DNA of 64,000 nt, taken from NCBI GenBank assembly GCA_030549205.1, contig JAUKTV010000032.1:61967-125966 (forward strand), in the 5' to 3' direction. This document shows positions 33,528 to 43,454 of the stretch, one piece after another. Position 1 is the stretch's first letter; the number at the start of each line of letters is the position of its first letter. The notes below the pieces were generated by a model that worked only from the letters and a program-made list of their open reading frames with translations, made no database searches and was not told the DNA's origin. The position numbers and the translations under genes were made by a program. Source of the DNA: Apiosordaria backusii. Its lineage: Eukaryota > Ascomycota > Sordariomycetes > Sordariales > Lasiosphaeriaceae.

Positions 33528-34160
33528 AGGAGGTAGATGTATCCGAACATGGCTGAGGCCAACAATGTCATTCCATAACCCCTGAAGTCGACACGTCCGG
33601 CACTGTTCCTGGTTGTGGTCGTGGCAACTGCTGCAGTTCCGCTACCTGTGGGGATGGTGGTTGCCCCTGGGGTCGGGTTGCCTGATGTCGGAGCGGTAGT
33701 GATAGAAGAACTGCCGTGAGCTGAAATAGGCATCGTGCTGAGGTCGGGCTCAGTCTCAGTCGTGGTTGCAGTCAAGGTAGCAGAATCGTCATGAGCCGTA
33801 ATGAGCATGGTGTTCAGATCAGGCTCAGTGTATGTAGATGTGTAGGTCGACAATGCTTTCTCCGGGGGATCCGCCGAGGACGATTTTTTCTTGTCGAAGC
33901 AGGCGTAGCCGATCAACTCGAGGTAAGAGCACCGTTCCAAGGGTGTGCAGCACATGGTACCTAACATGTTAGAAAGTCTGCTTAACATGTTCCTTGAGGG
34001 AAGGAAACTCACCACATGGCTTGTACCGTGCATCGGGACAGACGAGGCGTGGCAGCAGTATTCCGTCGTCAATCTGGACTGCATCCGGCTGGGTGGGGAC
34101 TGCCAATGCCAAGGTTGCCATGGCCACAATGGCGACGCGAATGCTGGTGGTGATAATCAT
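33524..34160 (-). CDS. small secreted, probably GPI-anchored Thr/Ser-rich protein
   Basis: Two exons, 34160-34013 and 33960-33524, with a 52-bp intron (GTGAGT...TTAG), give 194 residues. The signal peptide is MIITTSIRVAIVAMATLALA. The mature part first has six Cys in short spacing (VCPD, KPCG, MCCT, ERCSY, YACF), likely three disulfides. A Thr/Ser/Pro-rich stalk follows with two similar units (EPDLNTMLITAHDDS and EPDLSTMPISAHGSS). The C-terminus has a GPI pattern: small residues NSAG, a short polar spacer, then MTLLASAMFGYIYLL to the end. A cell-surface location is predicted. No family name is offered. Confidence 0.8.
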
Positions 34161-34818
34161 GATGTCGACAGCGATCAATTAAAATTCCTGAAGTTTTGGA
34201 ACACCATCCTGCCAATTTCATGTCCTCACTGGGAAACGGCGCGATGTTAAATGCCCCAAACCTTCGCCGACATTTCGTCGTACGGTTGTCGGGCCTGTGG
34301 ACTCTTCCCTCAGCCGCAAGCCTCTATTCCCAAAGCACTCCCTGTGTTTGGATAGTTTCCAGTTCCAGCCACCACAAGCGTTGTCACTAAAGCTGTGGTC
34401 CATCGGCAATTCGACCACATCACCATGCGGCTGTGGGATGTCCGGACAGGGGTGCAGAATTCACCGACGGCTTCCTCGACGGACTTTAGATGATCCTTTC
34501 CAAGTCGCACATTCCTCTTTCGACAGTCGTCAAATGCTTAATTGGTAGTCTTGGGAAGGAATCTGACAGTGACTTTCAGCTGATTGGTCGAACGGGTATG
34601 GCCGAAGGCAGCACAAATAAGGCCTGAATCCTCTGGCGGGAACTCCCGAGGCCCCTTGATCCTGCAGAAGGTGGTACAAAAGGCGAGGTTTCCAGCAGTT
34701 CTGTGTTACATGTTACAAAGAATGCTGATTCACTGCCAAGCATACCAACAGAAAGCCAAATCAGCCACATCACAACGCCACCACTTTCCCTGTCCCTAAC
34801 CATAAAACAACTTCCACA
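34161..34818. other. intergenic, nothing recognised
   Basis: About 650 bases of divergent promoter space between the GPI protein and the DUF1304 gene. Open frames here are short and overlap on both strands. Confidence 0.5.
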
Positions 34819-35187
34819 ATGGCCATCATCTCCAACACTCTCACCCTCCTCGTCGCCATTATCCACATCTACATCCTCGTCCTCGAAAGCTTCCTCTGGA
34901 CTCATCCCGCCTATGGCAGAAAATCGTTCCGCATGACAGCGGAGTTTGCCGCGCAGACCAAGTCACTCGCGGCAAATCAGGGGTTATACAATGGGTTTCT
35001 TGCCGCTGGTCTCATCTGGGGATTGCTGCATCCGGTATCTGAGTTTGGGTCGCAGATCAAGCTGTTTTTCTTGGGGTGTGTCTTTGTCGCGGGAGTGTTT
35101 GGGGGTTTGACGGTCAACAAGAGGATTGTGATGGTGCAGTGTGTTCCGGCTGCGTTGGCTGGTTTGGCGGTGGTTTACCTTGGATAG
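34819..35187 (+). CDS. DUF1304 family membrane protein
   Basis: Single exon, 122 residues, start in CACAATGG context. Four hydrophobic helices cover nearly the whole length: about 3-23, 57-72, 81-98 and 103-121. The family signature is intact: HIYILVLESFLW in helix 1, NQGLYNGFLAAGLIWGL in helix 2, FFLGCVFVAGVFGG in helix 3. The length equals the family's usual size. The family is shared with bacteria and has no established function. Its patchy fungal distribution has the look of old transfer, but nothing in base composition here marks it as recent. Confidence 0.88.
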   Translation: MAIISNTLTLLVAIIHIYILVLESFLWTHPAYGRKSFRMTAEFAAQTKSLAANQGLYNGFLAAGLIWGLLHPVSEFGSQIKLFFLGCVFVAGVFGGLTVNKRIVMVQCVPAALAGLAVVYLG

Positions 35188-35886
35188 GGCTTTTGGGAGG
35201 TGTATGGGATTGTACCTATGATGGATTCTTGAACATGGTTGGATGGGAGGAGCGTCCAGGGCGGCAATCAAGTGATGTGGGAGACTGGCTGCATTCCGTG
35301 TGCGACACAAGGGGGAAAGAATGTCAACATCGTAACCAAGAGCGGGAAATTCTGAGTTGTTCTATATACATGATCTCTTTTTTCACACAGGATACTCGTT
35401 CTTGTGCCAGCGCAGATACATAGATGTATCCGGTCAATGACGACCTTGAAGATGGATGCCAACAGTTTCCGTCCTGCCACCCCATGAGCGTGTAGCCGAG
35501 GGGGTTTTTGGTCGGTGGCGTGCTGCATATGGCGGCAGGGCTGGGGTAGTGGACCATGAATGTCTGTTGCCGTGACAAGCGGCGATGTATTGACAATGCA
35601 GGGGGAGCTAGGCCACGTCTTGGACCCAGTTCGGTGCCTACTTCTCCATAACAGCATGGTGGCTGGAATGCCCGTTGGCGGCGAAGGCGAGGCACCCAAG
35701 CGGCGTAGCACTGAAGGTAACCACAGCAGCCGCCTCGTCCCGAAATCCTGGCGTGCTGCGGGCTGCGCCGCGAGTGGTCAGGCTTTCTTGTGATGCACTC
35801 TGTCGGATCCAAAGAGTTGTTTCGGACGTCCAGTTGTAAAGTACTCTTGCAGGCGGGTGTTCTGAATTCTGCTCGAAATACACGGC
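35188..35886. other. intergenic, 3' region of two convergent genes
   Basis: No supported gene. Open minus-strand frames here (35324-35998) are continuations or shadows near the receptor's 3' end. Confidence 0.5.
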
Positions 35887-37171
35887 TCAAACCAGCCGTG
35901 AAACCTGCACCTCGGTTTGCTTCCCCACAACGATCCCACCTGGTGCTGTCCAGTTGAGTTCCTGCATAGATACCGAGTCGGTTCCGGTATTCACCCACAC
36001 CGTGTGCCTGTCAGCGGTGCCTGCGTGACAGTAAACCCTGTCGTTGCCATCTGGGAGTCGAGTTTGGTGGTCGATAAAGGATGTTCCAAACGATCTCCCA
36101 AACGACCTCCCAAACGACTTTCCCCCCGTCCCCCCAGGCACCGATGACACCTCGGAACTGACGGGTGACCTGACCTTTCTCCAAATGACCGCTAGGGCCG
36201 GCATGCAAGAGATCATGACTCCGACGGTCACTTCGGCGATGGTGGTTGACCACAAAGGAATACCGTACGTCTCGGACAGTGCTTTGCTGTACCAGAACGC
36301 CCGATAGTACAGTGTCAAAATGCTTGATATCAGGCCACAAAACCCAATCGAGAACATGGCCATTACGCCCAACTTGCGCTTGAAAGGAAGTCTCAGGCTC
36401 CAGACCGCTGGGAGTGGCAGTATGATGAGGCATATGTCGGACACGACGGACCCAATCGACATCACGATCCAGAAGCGACGACCAGCCTGGCACTGAGGCT
36501 GAGAAAAGGCGAAGATATAGTCCAGTCTGTCTTGGCCAGTCGTGGGCGAGCAAGCCACCGTGAGTGCGATGGCTACCGAAAACTGAAATACCAATAGACT
36601 CCCAATGCCAATCATCGAAGCGATCCGCATCCACCGCAAGATGCCGAAGAGGTTGAGATATAGAAGCAGGACGGAGGCCTTGACGAAGAATTGCGCGATA
36701 GGCGTAATAACCTGGACGAGATGAGCGGAAACAAGATGTATCTTTTTGAAATCACCCAGTCGAACGTTCCAGCTCCGTATTCCATAGGGGCTGTTATCCG
36801 TCATTGCTGCACAAAACGGAACCTGAATGTCAGCATGCTGTATTGCAAAGACGTTCAAGGTACACGTGAGACGGAGACCTACCACATATGCTTGTTACCA
36901 GGACCCCAAGAGAAGTGACCAGCCCCGTATAAAATACAATCTCGTGGATGCGGATCGCGCGTTGACCCAGCCATGTCGTTGCGAGTAGGCGAGCCATAGA
37001 AAATGTGAGCATCAGTGCTGCACAGAAGCCTGTGAGGACGAACACTTGGTACGAATCTGAAGGCGGATTATCGAGGTTGGCCGTCTCTCCTGGCGGTGGA
37101 AATGCCATTGGGAAGTCGAGCAGCAGCTCCATCATCTCTGGGGTCAACGTTGATGTGTCCATCGCGTCCAT
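35887..37171 (-). CDS. PTH11-like rhodopsin-domain integral membrane receptor
   Basis: Two exons, 37171-36883 and 36806-35887, with a 76-bp intron (GTAGGT...TGCAG), give 402 residues. Seven hydrophobic helices fit the fungal rhodopsin domain family (PF20684 type) of PTH11-like receptors: VFVLTGFCAALMLTFSMARLL opens the set (first helix region), then IVFYTGLVTSLGVLV, VQVITPIAQFFVKASVLLLYL (part), MIGIGSLLVFQFSVAIAL, FWIVMSIGSVVSDICLIILP and LGVMAMFSIGFCGLISSIL. The loop cysteine in SQPQCQAGRRFW and the VRLGDFKK before helix 3 are typical. The cytoplasmic tail holds a GRSFGRSFGTSF repeat. A ligand or host-signal sensing role is inferred from the family. The CFEM domain found in some PTH11 members is absent. 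Confidence 0.85.
36086..36121. repeat. 12-bp in-frame tandem repeat in the receptor tail
   Basis: Three units of CCAAACGAYCTC (the third diverges to CCAAACGACTTT) lie at 36086, 36098 and 36110. They encode SFGR-type tetrapeptides on the minus strand in the predicted cytoplasmic tail. Such units vary in number easily between strains. Confidence 0.75.
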
Positions 37172-38201
37172 GTGGAGGATACAGCTGCAAAACGCGAGTG
37201 CAGTGAGGACAAGACGACGAGGAATATCATGTTTTTGATGACTTTCGGTTTGGCCTCGGACGTGACAAGTTAGATCGGTGCAGGCAGAGTCGAACACGCC
37301 CAACAACCAACACTCTTTTCGGTTTGAAGATTCATTGGTTGCCAAGCTTGTGATGAGGCGCAGAACCAGAAGTCGGCATTGATCGCTTGACTTGACCCAC
37401 TATCAAACCGTAGCTGAACACAGATCGTGGTTACGCACCTCAAAGCTACATATGACGGAGTGAGTACTAGTAACCAACAGTTCTTGCTGGCCCTAGAGGG
37501 AACCACTGCCCGTAGAGGGCTACACTATTTGTGACCAACCGCTGGAGGCTAGTGAATCAAACTTGTCGCTTGCTCCCGATACATGTATGCAATTCGGCGT
37601 CAGTAGGCCTCGAACTTATCCACTCTGGGCTCAAGTACAGCCTCTCAGCCTGGCTGGATCATTTGGCCGGAGCAAGGGCCAACGTGTGGCTTCACTCTGC
37701 CCGGCGATGTTCTTTGAACTTCCTTCATCCCAGGTCGGACGCATCTGCTTGGCCTATAACTCGAGTCTTCTTATAATTTCTCAACAGAACAAAATCTGCG
37801 CGGAAATAAACCAGGGGCGGTCTTTGAAGTCGTCACAGAGTGTGCCTCTTTCCAGGTTATGTCTGCGCAGAAAAGTGAAGTGGGGAATTTGTGGGAGACA
37901 CAAGTCATCTGTGCGCCAAGGCCAGGGAGGACAGTCAGGTGACGTCGTGTCGGGTGTACGCGAATCCGCGACGCGCCCAACCAGACGCGCCCCAACCAGA
38001 CGCGCCCAACCAGAGACGCCCCTGTGACCTCGCTCCAATAACCCCGCTCTCATCACCACACTCTCCCACGCTGCCGCAATCTTCTCAACCCCAAAATTCA
38101 TTTATTCAGTGACGAATCATCAATCAAGTCTTTGTCGAGTTCCATCGCCCCGCTAGTCCCCAGCCAGACGAGACCCCGATCATTTTTGACTTAGCAACGA
38201 C
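37172..38201. other. intergenic, promoter of the nuclease-kinase gene
   Basis: About 1 kb with no supported gene. A short GC-rich tandem repeat lies at 37970-38012. Pyrimidine-rich sequence (38040-38160) leads into the start at 38202. Confidence 0.45.
37970..38012. repeat. 14-15 bp tandem repeat, three units
   Basis: GACGCGCCCAACCA is repeated at 37970 and 37999, with a 15-base variant between at 37984 and a decayed fourth unit after 38012. It sits about 190-230 bases upstream of the 38202 ATG. Each unit contains an ACGCG core, so it could act as a repeated binding site, but this is only inference. Confidence 0.7.
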
Positions 38202-40367
38202 ATGGAGCCTCAGATGACCGACGAGAATAATCAGTCGACCATCGATGCAATTGCAATGGAGATTCAAGAACTAACAAGGCAACTGGAGGAAGTACGGCGC
38301 CTTCGAGAACAGGCAGAGAGGCGTGGCCTAGAGGAGCGACGTCGACGCGAAGACGCTGAGAGACTATTACAGCCGCTAGCCCTTCAGCAATATCTTGAGG
38401 AATGCCACACACTCGATCTTGCCATCAAGGTCGTGACCGACCCGACTTTGACCACACAAGGCAGCACCACCAATCCTTCTGGCCGAATATTCCCTCGGCG
38501 AATCATCCCTTGGAATGACTTCGCAACAAGGCAAGAGGAGATCTGGGACCGCCTCTCAACAAGCAGTGCCTATTTTCTCCCTGCCTTTCCATGTCGGCAT
38601 CAACTAGAATACGTCAGGTTGCACCTCCAGCCAGTCAGCAGTGAGATCGGGCTCCACTTCTTTGAGCGTGATGTTGTCGGAAAACCGGTCCGGGAGCTAG
38701 TCGATCAGGCATATGGCGACCCGGTGTTGCGAAGTACCCTCGGTCTCCAAGGGACTGTGACGTTTGACATCGCGAACCACGGTTTGTCTGACAACGACCT
38801 TGCCTCCGACCCTAAGAACCGTCGCAAGGCAAGGGGAAAGGGGAACCGGGCGGACCAGTTCTGTATACGCAGAATCTCAGATGGCCAGGGTAGCCCTGTG
38901 CTCGCTATCGAATACAAGGCACCGCACAAGCTAAGAGTCGAGGAGATCGTGACGGGTCTCGAATCGGAAATTTGGCCGGAACGCGACGTAATCAATAAGG
39001 ATGGCCAGGGGTTCGTCTTCATGTCCAGAGCACTCGCTGCCGCTGTTGTCACTCAACTGTTCTCCTACATGATTGGCAAGGGCATCCAGTATGGATACAT
39101 GTGCACAGGGGAGGCCTTCGTTTTCCTCCATATTCCGGATGATCCTTCCACCGTCTACTACTCGGTGTGCATACCCAGTCTGGACGTCATGGGCGACGAC
39201 GAGACGAGGCTCCACCGGACAGCCGCTGCGCAGGTCTTTGCCTTCACTCTCCAGGCTCTTCGCGCCAGTCCCCCTCCTGCGTCATGGCATGATGCGGCTG
39301 CTGAGCTTGACACGTGGGCCGTCGAGTACGAGGATATTCTCAGTAAAATTCCTATATCAGAGCGCAAACGCAAAGAGCCCCGCCCGTTGCCGTATAAGCC
39401 TCAGCGTTGGAAGGGCTTTACGCGATCGCCAATTCGCACCAGCTCCCGATGCCAGCCACCCTACACTGAGGTTGACCACCCAGAGGACGACGGCGATGAC
39501 CCTCCTTCACCTTCTCCGAACCCGCCCAGCGCTGCCGGTAGAACGGTGCCGGGGCCCAGCTCGAGCGGCAGGAAACGACGGCGTCTAGAGGAGGAACAAC
39601 AGGGCCAAGCGACGAATCCGAACATTCAGAGCCGCCCGTTCTGCACTCACAGATGCCTTCTGGGGCTGGCCTATGGCGGACCCATGGACGAGAACTGTCC
39701 TAACACAAACTATCACGGCCACAAGCACATCGATAAAGACACGTTCCTCCGCCTTATCCGAGACCAGCTTGCCACGGACCGTGGTCCCGACGCAGATTGT
39801 GCGCCACTCCATCGATCCGGGGCACGTGGAACGCTCTACAAGGTGCGACTGTCCACTCACGGCTACACACTTGTTGCGAAGGGTGTGGAGGCCATGGACC
39901 TTGGCTGCCTGGAGCACGAGAACAAGATATACGATCAACTCCAGTCCATTCAAGGGAAGCATATCCCCGTATGTCTTGGCACCATAGACCTGGTCCGGCC
40001 ATACTATTATGACAGCGGTGTCTATACGGACTTTTTGTTTCTCAGCTGGGCTGGGCGGCCTATATTTACCTGTCGCGAGCAAATCAACAAACCCGACGTC
40101 TGCAAAGCGGTCGCCGCCATATTTAAGGCAATGCACGAACTAGATGTTCTTCATTGTGATGCGGAGCCACGGAACATCCTGTACGATGACGGGATTGTTA
40201 TGGCCGTGGACTTCGAACGTTCAGAGTTCCGTAGTCGCCGGCCTTTGGGCTCGATAGGGGTTAATGGCCAGGGCCGAGGCAGGAAGCCCAAGGCATGGCA
40301 TAAAGCGAAGGACGACTTTGCAGCAGAGCTTGAGCACGTTGTGGGGAGCGTCTCAAAGTGTCTTTGA
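38202..40367 (+). CDS. PD-(D/E)XK nuclease-like plus protein-kinase-like fusion protein
   Basis: Single exon, 721 residues. Order of parts: a charged coiled coil (about 18-56, EVRRLREQAERRGLEERRRR); a domain (about 60-350) with an Asp in NRADQF (218) and an E237-x-K239 in LAIEYKAP, then Gln285 in TQLF, the pattern of PD-(D/E)XK restriction-endonuclease folds; an acidic/Pro/Ser linker with a basic nuclear-signal-like GRKRRR (456-461); a Cys/His knuckle (C481, C485, C499, H505 in CTHRCL and CPNTNYH); and a kinase-like domain (about 535-715). Kinase residues are present: G-rich SGARGT (539-544), Lys560 in VAK, Glu573, the H651-C-D653 loop with Asn658, and Asp670 in VDFE, where DFE replaces DFG. 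Both modules therefore keep their key residues. Nuclease-kinase fusions occur in lineage-specific fungal families and in Crinkler-type effectors; substrate and role here are unknown. There is no signal peptide, so it is probably nuclear or cytoplasmic. Confidence 0.85.
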   Translation: MEPQMTDENNQSTIDAIAMEIQELTRQLEEVRRLREQAERRGLEERRRREDAERLLQPLALQQYLEECHTLDLAIKVVTDPTLTTQGSTTNPSGRIFPRRIIPWNDFATRQEEIWDRLSTSSAYFLPAFPCRHQLEYVRLHLQPVSSEIGLHFFERDVVGKPVRELVDQAYGDPVLRSTLGLQGTVTFDIANHGLSDNDLASDPKNRRKARGKGNRADQFCIRRISDGQGSPVLAIEYKAPHKLRVEEIVTGLESEIWPERDVINKDGQGFVFMSRALAAAVVTQLFSYMIGKGIQYGYMCTGEAFVFLHIPDDPSTVYYSVCIPSLDVMGDDETRLHRTAAAQVFAFTLQALRASPPPASWHDAAAELDTWAVEYEDILSKIPISERKRKEPRPLPYKPQRWKGFTRSPIRTSSRCQPPYTEVDHPEDDGDDPPSPSPNPPSAAGRTVPGPSSSGRKRRRLEEEQQGQATNPNIQSRPFCTHRCLLGLAYGGPMDENCPNTNYHGHKHIDKDTFLRLIRDQLATDRGPDADCAPLHRSGARGTLYKVRLSTHGYTLVAKGVEAMDLGCLEHENKIYDQLQSIQGKHIPVCLGTIDLVRPYYYDSGVYTDFLFLSWAGRPIFTCREQINKPDVCKAVAAIFKAMHELDVLHCDAEPRNILYDDGIVMAVDFERSEFRSRRPLGSIGVNGQGRGRKPKAWHKAKDDFAAELEHVVGSVSKCL

Positions 40368-40621
40368 TACCTGAAATAGAACAGACAGCTGGGTTAACTT
40401 TGCCACCAGCGCCACCACAGGAGCAGGTACAAATGGGGGCTTCTTTGACTTCACAGTTAGGAACAAAACAGACAAGACAGACAATTTATGTAGTTCTATA
40501 CCTATGATACCTTGCACCAACCAGCAGACTGCGGATAGCTGACAGTAGGTGTCTTGGACAATCGTTTTACACAATAGATTGCGCTCACAATGGTATGGAG
40601 ATAATGAATGTGATTGCGTAC

Positions 40622-40841
40622 TTGGTTTTAGGTACGAGAGCTCCTGCTCGCTGTCGTGGCCGACGAGCACCTTGATCCGGTACCGGTCCCTGCGGCGCCG
40701 GAAGGTCGGTGCCTTGCCGGCGGAGTAGGCGTCGACCGTGGTCTTTGTGAAAAGAGACCCCGCCCCCATTGTTGTCGTCGTCGAGGCGGCCGCTTCTGCG
40801 GCTAGGACCACATGGAAACACTCCATTAACGACCACCCCAT
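40622..40841 (-). CDS. possible exon of an unrecognised gene
   Basis: Minus-strand frame from ATG 40841 to a GTACGC donor at 40621. Nearly every third position from 40775 to 40630 is G or C, unlike the surrounding spacer, which suggests real coding. The peptide includes GSLFTKTTVDAYSAGKAP and YRIKVLVGHDSEQELSYL. I could not place the next exon; a CTGTCAG acceptor near 40545 is possible. The family is not recognised. It may be a gene fragment. Confidence 0.25.
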
Positions 40842-41985
40842 TGCCCTATATGCAACGGGATCTTCCCTACAGCCAGTGACAGGAATGCCCACATCCGGGA
40901 CCAAACGTGCTCCAGGAGAGGAGGACAGATCATCCGATAGTGGGCGTGCCTCCAAGAACGGAAGTGAATTTGCGGGCAACGCATCTCTTGACTTGTAAGG
41001 GCTTTGGGACATGTGGCAGTTTCTGTTTCAACATCGTAGGGAACTCGACTGCGGGGCTAGACTGCCCCGATGTCCTTTGTTCATCCGTTCTTCTTGTGTA
41101 ATAAGTAAGAGCGTTTGCATACCTTACGAAACTGGCCATCAAGGTATCGCCGGGTTGTCCTGAAGTAAGGTAACTACCGGTATTGCTTGCTTTTTGCTAA
41201 CCTTAATCATTCTCCACTTGATCTGTTCGTTTCGCTGAGTGATAGGGAAGGGTCTACGAGATGTCCGTCAGGTAGACACAAATGAAACCTACCATATCAC
41301 TAGAAGTTTTATATGTTGTATGATATTGACTGCTAGCGCTTGCTACCTAATGAATGACCACAACCTGAGAAACGATGCAAGAAGTCGTCCTACCGAGATT
41401 AATATGAAGTGGGACGACCGAGACTTTTATAAGATCTCCGAATCTGCCATCTACTGCACTGGAAAATCATCTAAGGTACCACAGCAATAAGGTAAGTTCG
41501 CCAACCACACATAATCTTCGAATATTTCACAACAAGGCCTCCATCACCACCGCCCCACTTTACACCACGCCGCTCTTACTTCACTATGTCTGATAAAGAG
41601 AAAAAACAATGAAGCTAGGTATTCACTGCTTCCTTGCTCCTACTCCATGTGGAGCACTCTTCACTTGAGGGTAAGGAGAGCGCCCGCCCCACATTCGCTA
41701 GATAAGGAGCAACGAGTTGTCCTGCTTGTTAAGTATAAAGTGTACGCATCTAGACAGGAGATCTCAGAATCCACCACCCACTGCACCCGCAAACAATCTG
41801 GTATCTTACCCCAGGACCAGCCTCAGAGCCCACCCCCAAGCATACTCATCCACAAACCAGCTTCCAACATTCACAAGAAGCCCTCACATCCCACCACGGC
41901 GTTCCAGCTTCCCAATTGGGGCCACCGTACCTCGGCCTCCCAGGTCGCGAACACACTACCTGCACAGCTCCACCCCTACTTAACC
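40842..41985. other. intergenic with a duplicated leader segment
   Basis: Apart from the repeat at 41432/41757 no feature is supported. A short decayed copy of the following small gene seems to start at 41586 (MSDKEKKQ then stop). Confidence 0.45.
41432..41786 (+). repeat. diverged direct repeat (41432-41460 and 41757-41786)
   Basis: AGATCTC-GAATC--CCA-C-ACTGCAC occurs at 41432-41460 and again at 41757-41786. In each case a lysine-rich small ORF follows (ATG at 41586, then ATG at 41986). The peptides read from the repeats are also alike (KISESAIYCT and EISESTTHCT). This suggests an old tandem duplication of a leader plus small gene. Confidence 0.5.
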
Positions 41986-42189
41986 ATGCCTGCTGAAAAA
42001 AAGGACGAGAAAGCTCAGGAGAAGAAGGTCGAGGAGCAAGACAACGAAAAAGGCGACAAAAACAGCAAAGGTTCGACCTCTACCACTACCGTGCCCGTGT
42101 TGAGCATTTGCAGCAAATGGGGCTGCAAGCGCCCTTGCCCCGATCCCCCTGGTATTTGTGGACGTTGTTTGGCTGGGCTGCCGAAATAG
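41986..42189 (+). CDS. small Lys/Glu-rich protein with C-terminal cysteine cluster
   Basis: ATG at 41986 (context ACCATGC) gives 67 residues. The first half is charged (MPAEKKDEKAQEKKVEEQD). Then comes a Ser/Thr linker and a six-Cys-like tail (SICSKWGCKRPCPDPPGICG, then RCL) that may bind zinc or form disulfides. There is no signal peptide. The open frame extends upstream to 41647 but is unlikely to be translated. No family is recognised. Small genes of this layout are easily missed or overcalled. Confidence 0.45.
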   Translation: MPAEKKDEKAQEKKVEEQDNEKGDKNSKGSTSTTTVPVLSICSKWGCKRPCPDPPGICGRCLAGLPK

Positions 42190-43454
42190 GGCATCAAAGT
42201 GCGATCTCGAACTACGATGGCTGAGCAAGGAGACATGGAATGAGCGAGGTTCGGCTTGACTGGAGGGGGTGGTCGTTGCGAGCAAGGGGACACAGGCAGT
42301 CACGGCAACAAAGCACAACGCAAACTCTTCAGAGCATTGATTCAGTCTGGAATTGACGTCATAATATTCTGGGCTCTGCCTATTGGTTTTGCGATTTTCT
42401 GCATCGGTGAGACGTGATTTGGATCATATAAACTTTGGCGTGTGGGTTTCTGTCGAGTTCCTAGTCCGCAAGTGCCCAATACTTTTCCTTCCGGTTTGAA
42501 CTATAGTGAAGTTGTTTACCGTAAGCCTTCCAGGTGTTTGCAGCTGATAAATTCCCGCTGCATTGCGTTTCATGGAGCTCTTTCTCTGGTCTTTGTCATA
42601 GTTGGCATGCGTGATTGAAGCCTCCAGTCGAGACAAAGGGCGCTTCCATATCTAGCATACACATTAAACACATAGACCTGTGGATTACATAAAAGAGAAA
42701 TGCCGGATCCCCACATACCATAGCACTCAAATATCCAGATTGATTTACGGTGAAGTTGTTGACTTGTGTTGCCCTCACTACCTAAGGTAGCAATTCTCTT
42801 TTGATCCTCAAAACACTTTTCTGGGTCTATGACGAACGAACATTCACCGAACACTTATCCAGTTAAGTGTCTTCCAAAGCAAATTGTATAGGGTACCTTC
42901 TCATACAATGCAAGATTGTAGTCGGTATCGACTTAGCATTTCATTTCTGTCAATACTCCTAGGAGTCCACATCAGGCAAAACCGATCGCCACTTCGGTGC
43001 ACGCACTCCTAGTTAGAAATCTCCAAGCGATCTAGAATCCCATTGTACCTGCGGCTATCGCGCGTGTTTCGCCCGAGGAAGCACGCGAGCGGGAAAAGTG
43101 AAAGAAAAACCATGTTTCACGTTTAAAAATAGCCGCATCGATTCTTTGTTGTTTGCCAGGTGTGCCTGATTAGAATGGATACAGAATTAGGACAATGCCA
43201 AATCCTAAGGTAGCCTTACTAGAGTGGCAACACAAAATTGCCATGCCACGGGGATTGTAAGGTCGTCATGAATAAGGGGGTGTTGGCGCCTGTCAGTGTC
43301 TATGAATTGAGCGGCCTTGTAGATCCAAACAGTGCCTTTGTATGACTTGTTTTGTCCTAGTTGAACGTATAAAAGATAGAGCCGGAACCCTTCCTATCCG
43401 ATTTTACCAACTCACCGTCTCTTGTCATCTCAGTACGTTTCCAAAAAAGACACC
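42190..43454. other. intergenic, nothing recognised
   Basis: About 1.26 kb of AT-moderate sequence. It holds two copies of a CCTAAGGTAG motif (near 42780 and 43205) and the promoter of the secreted protein gene. No supported gene. Confidence 0.5.
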
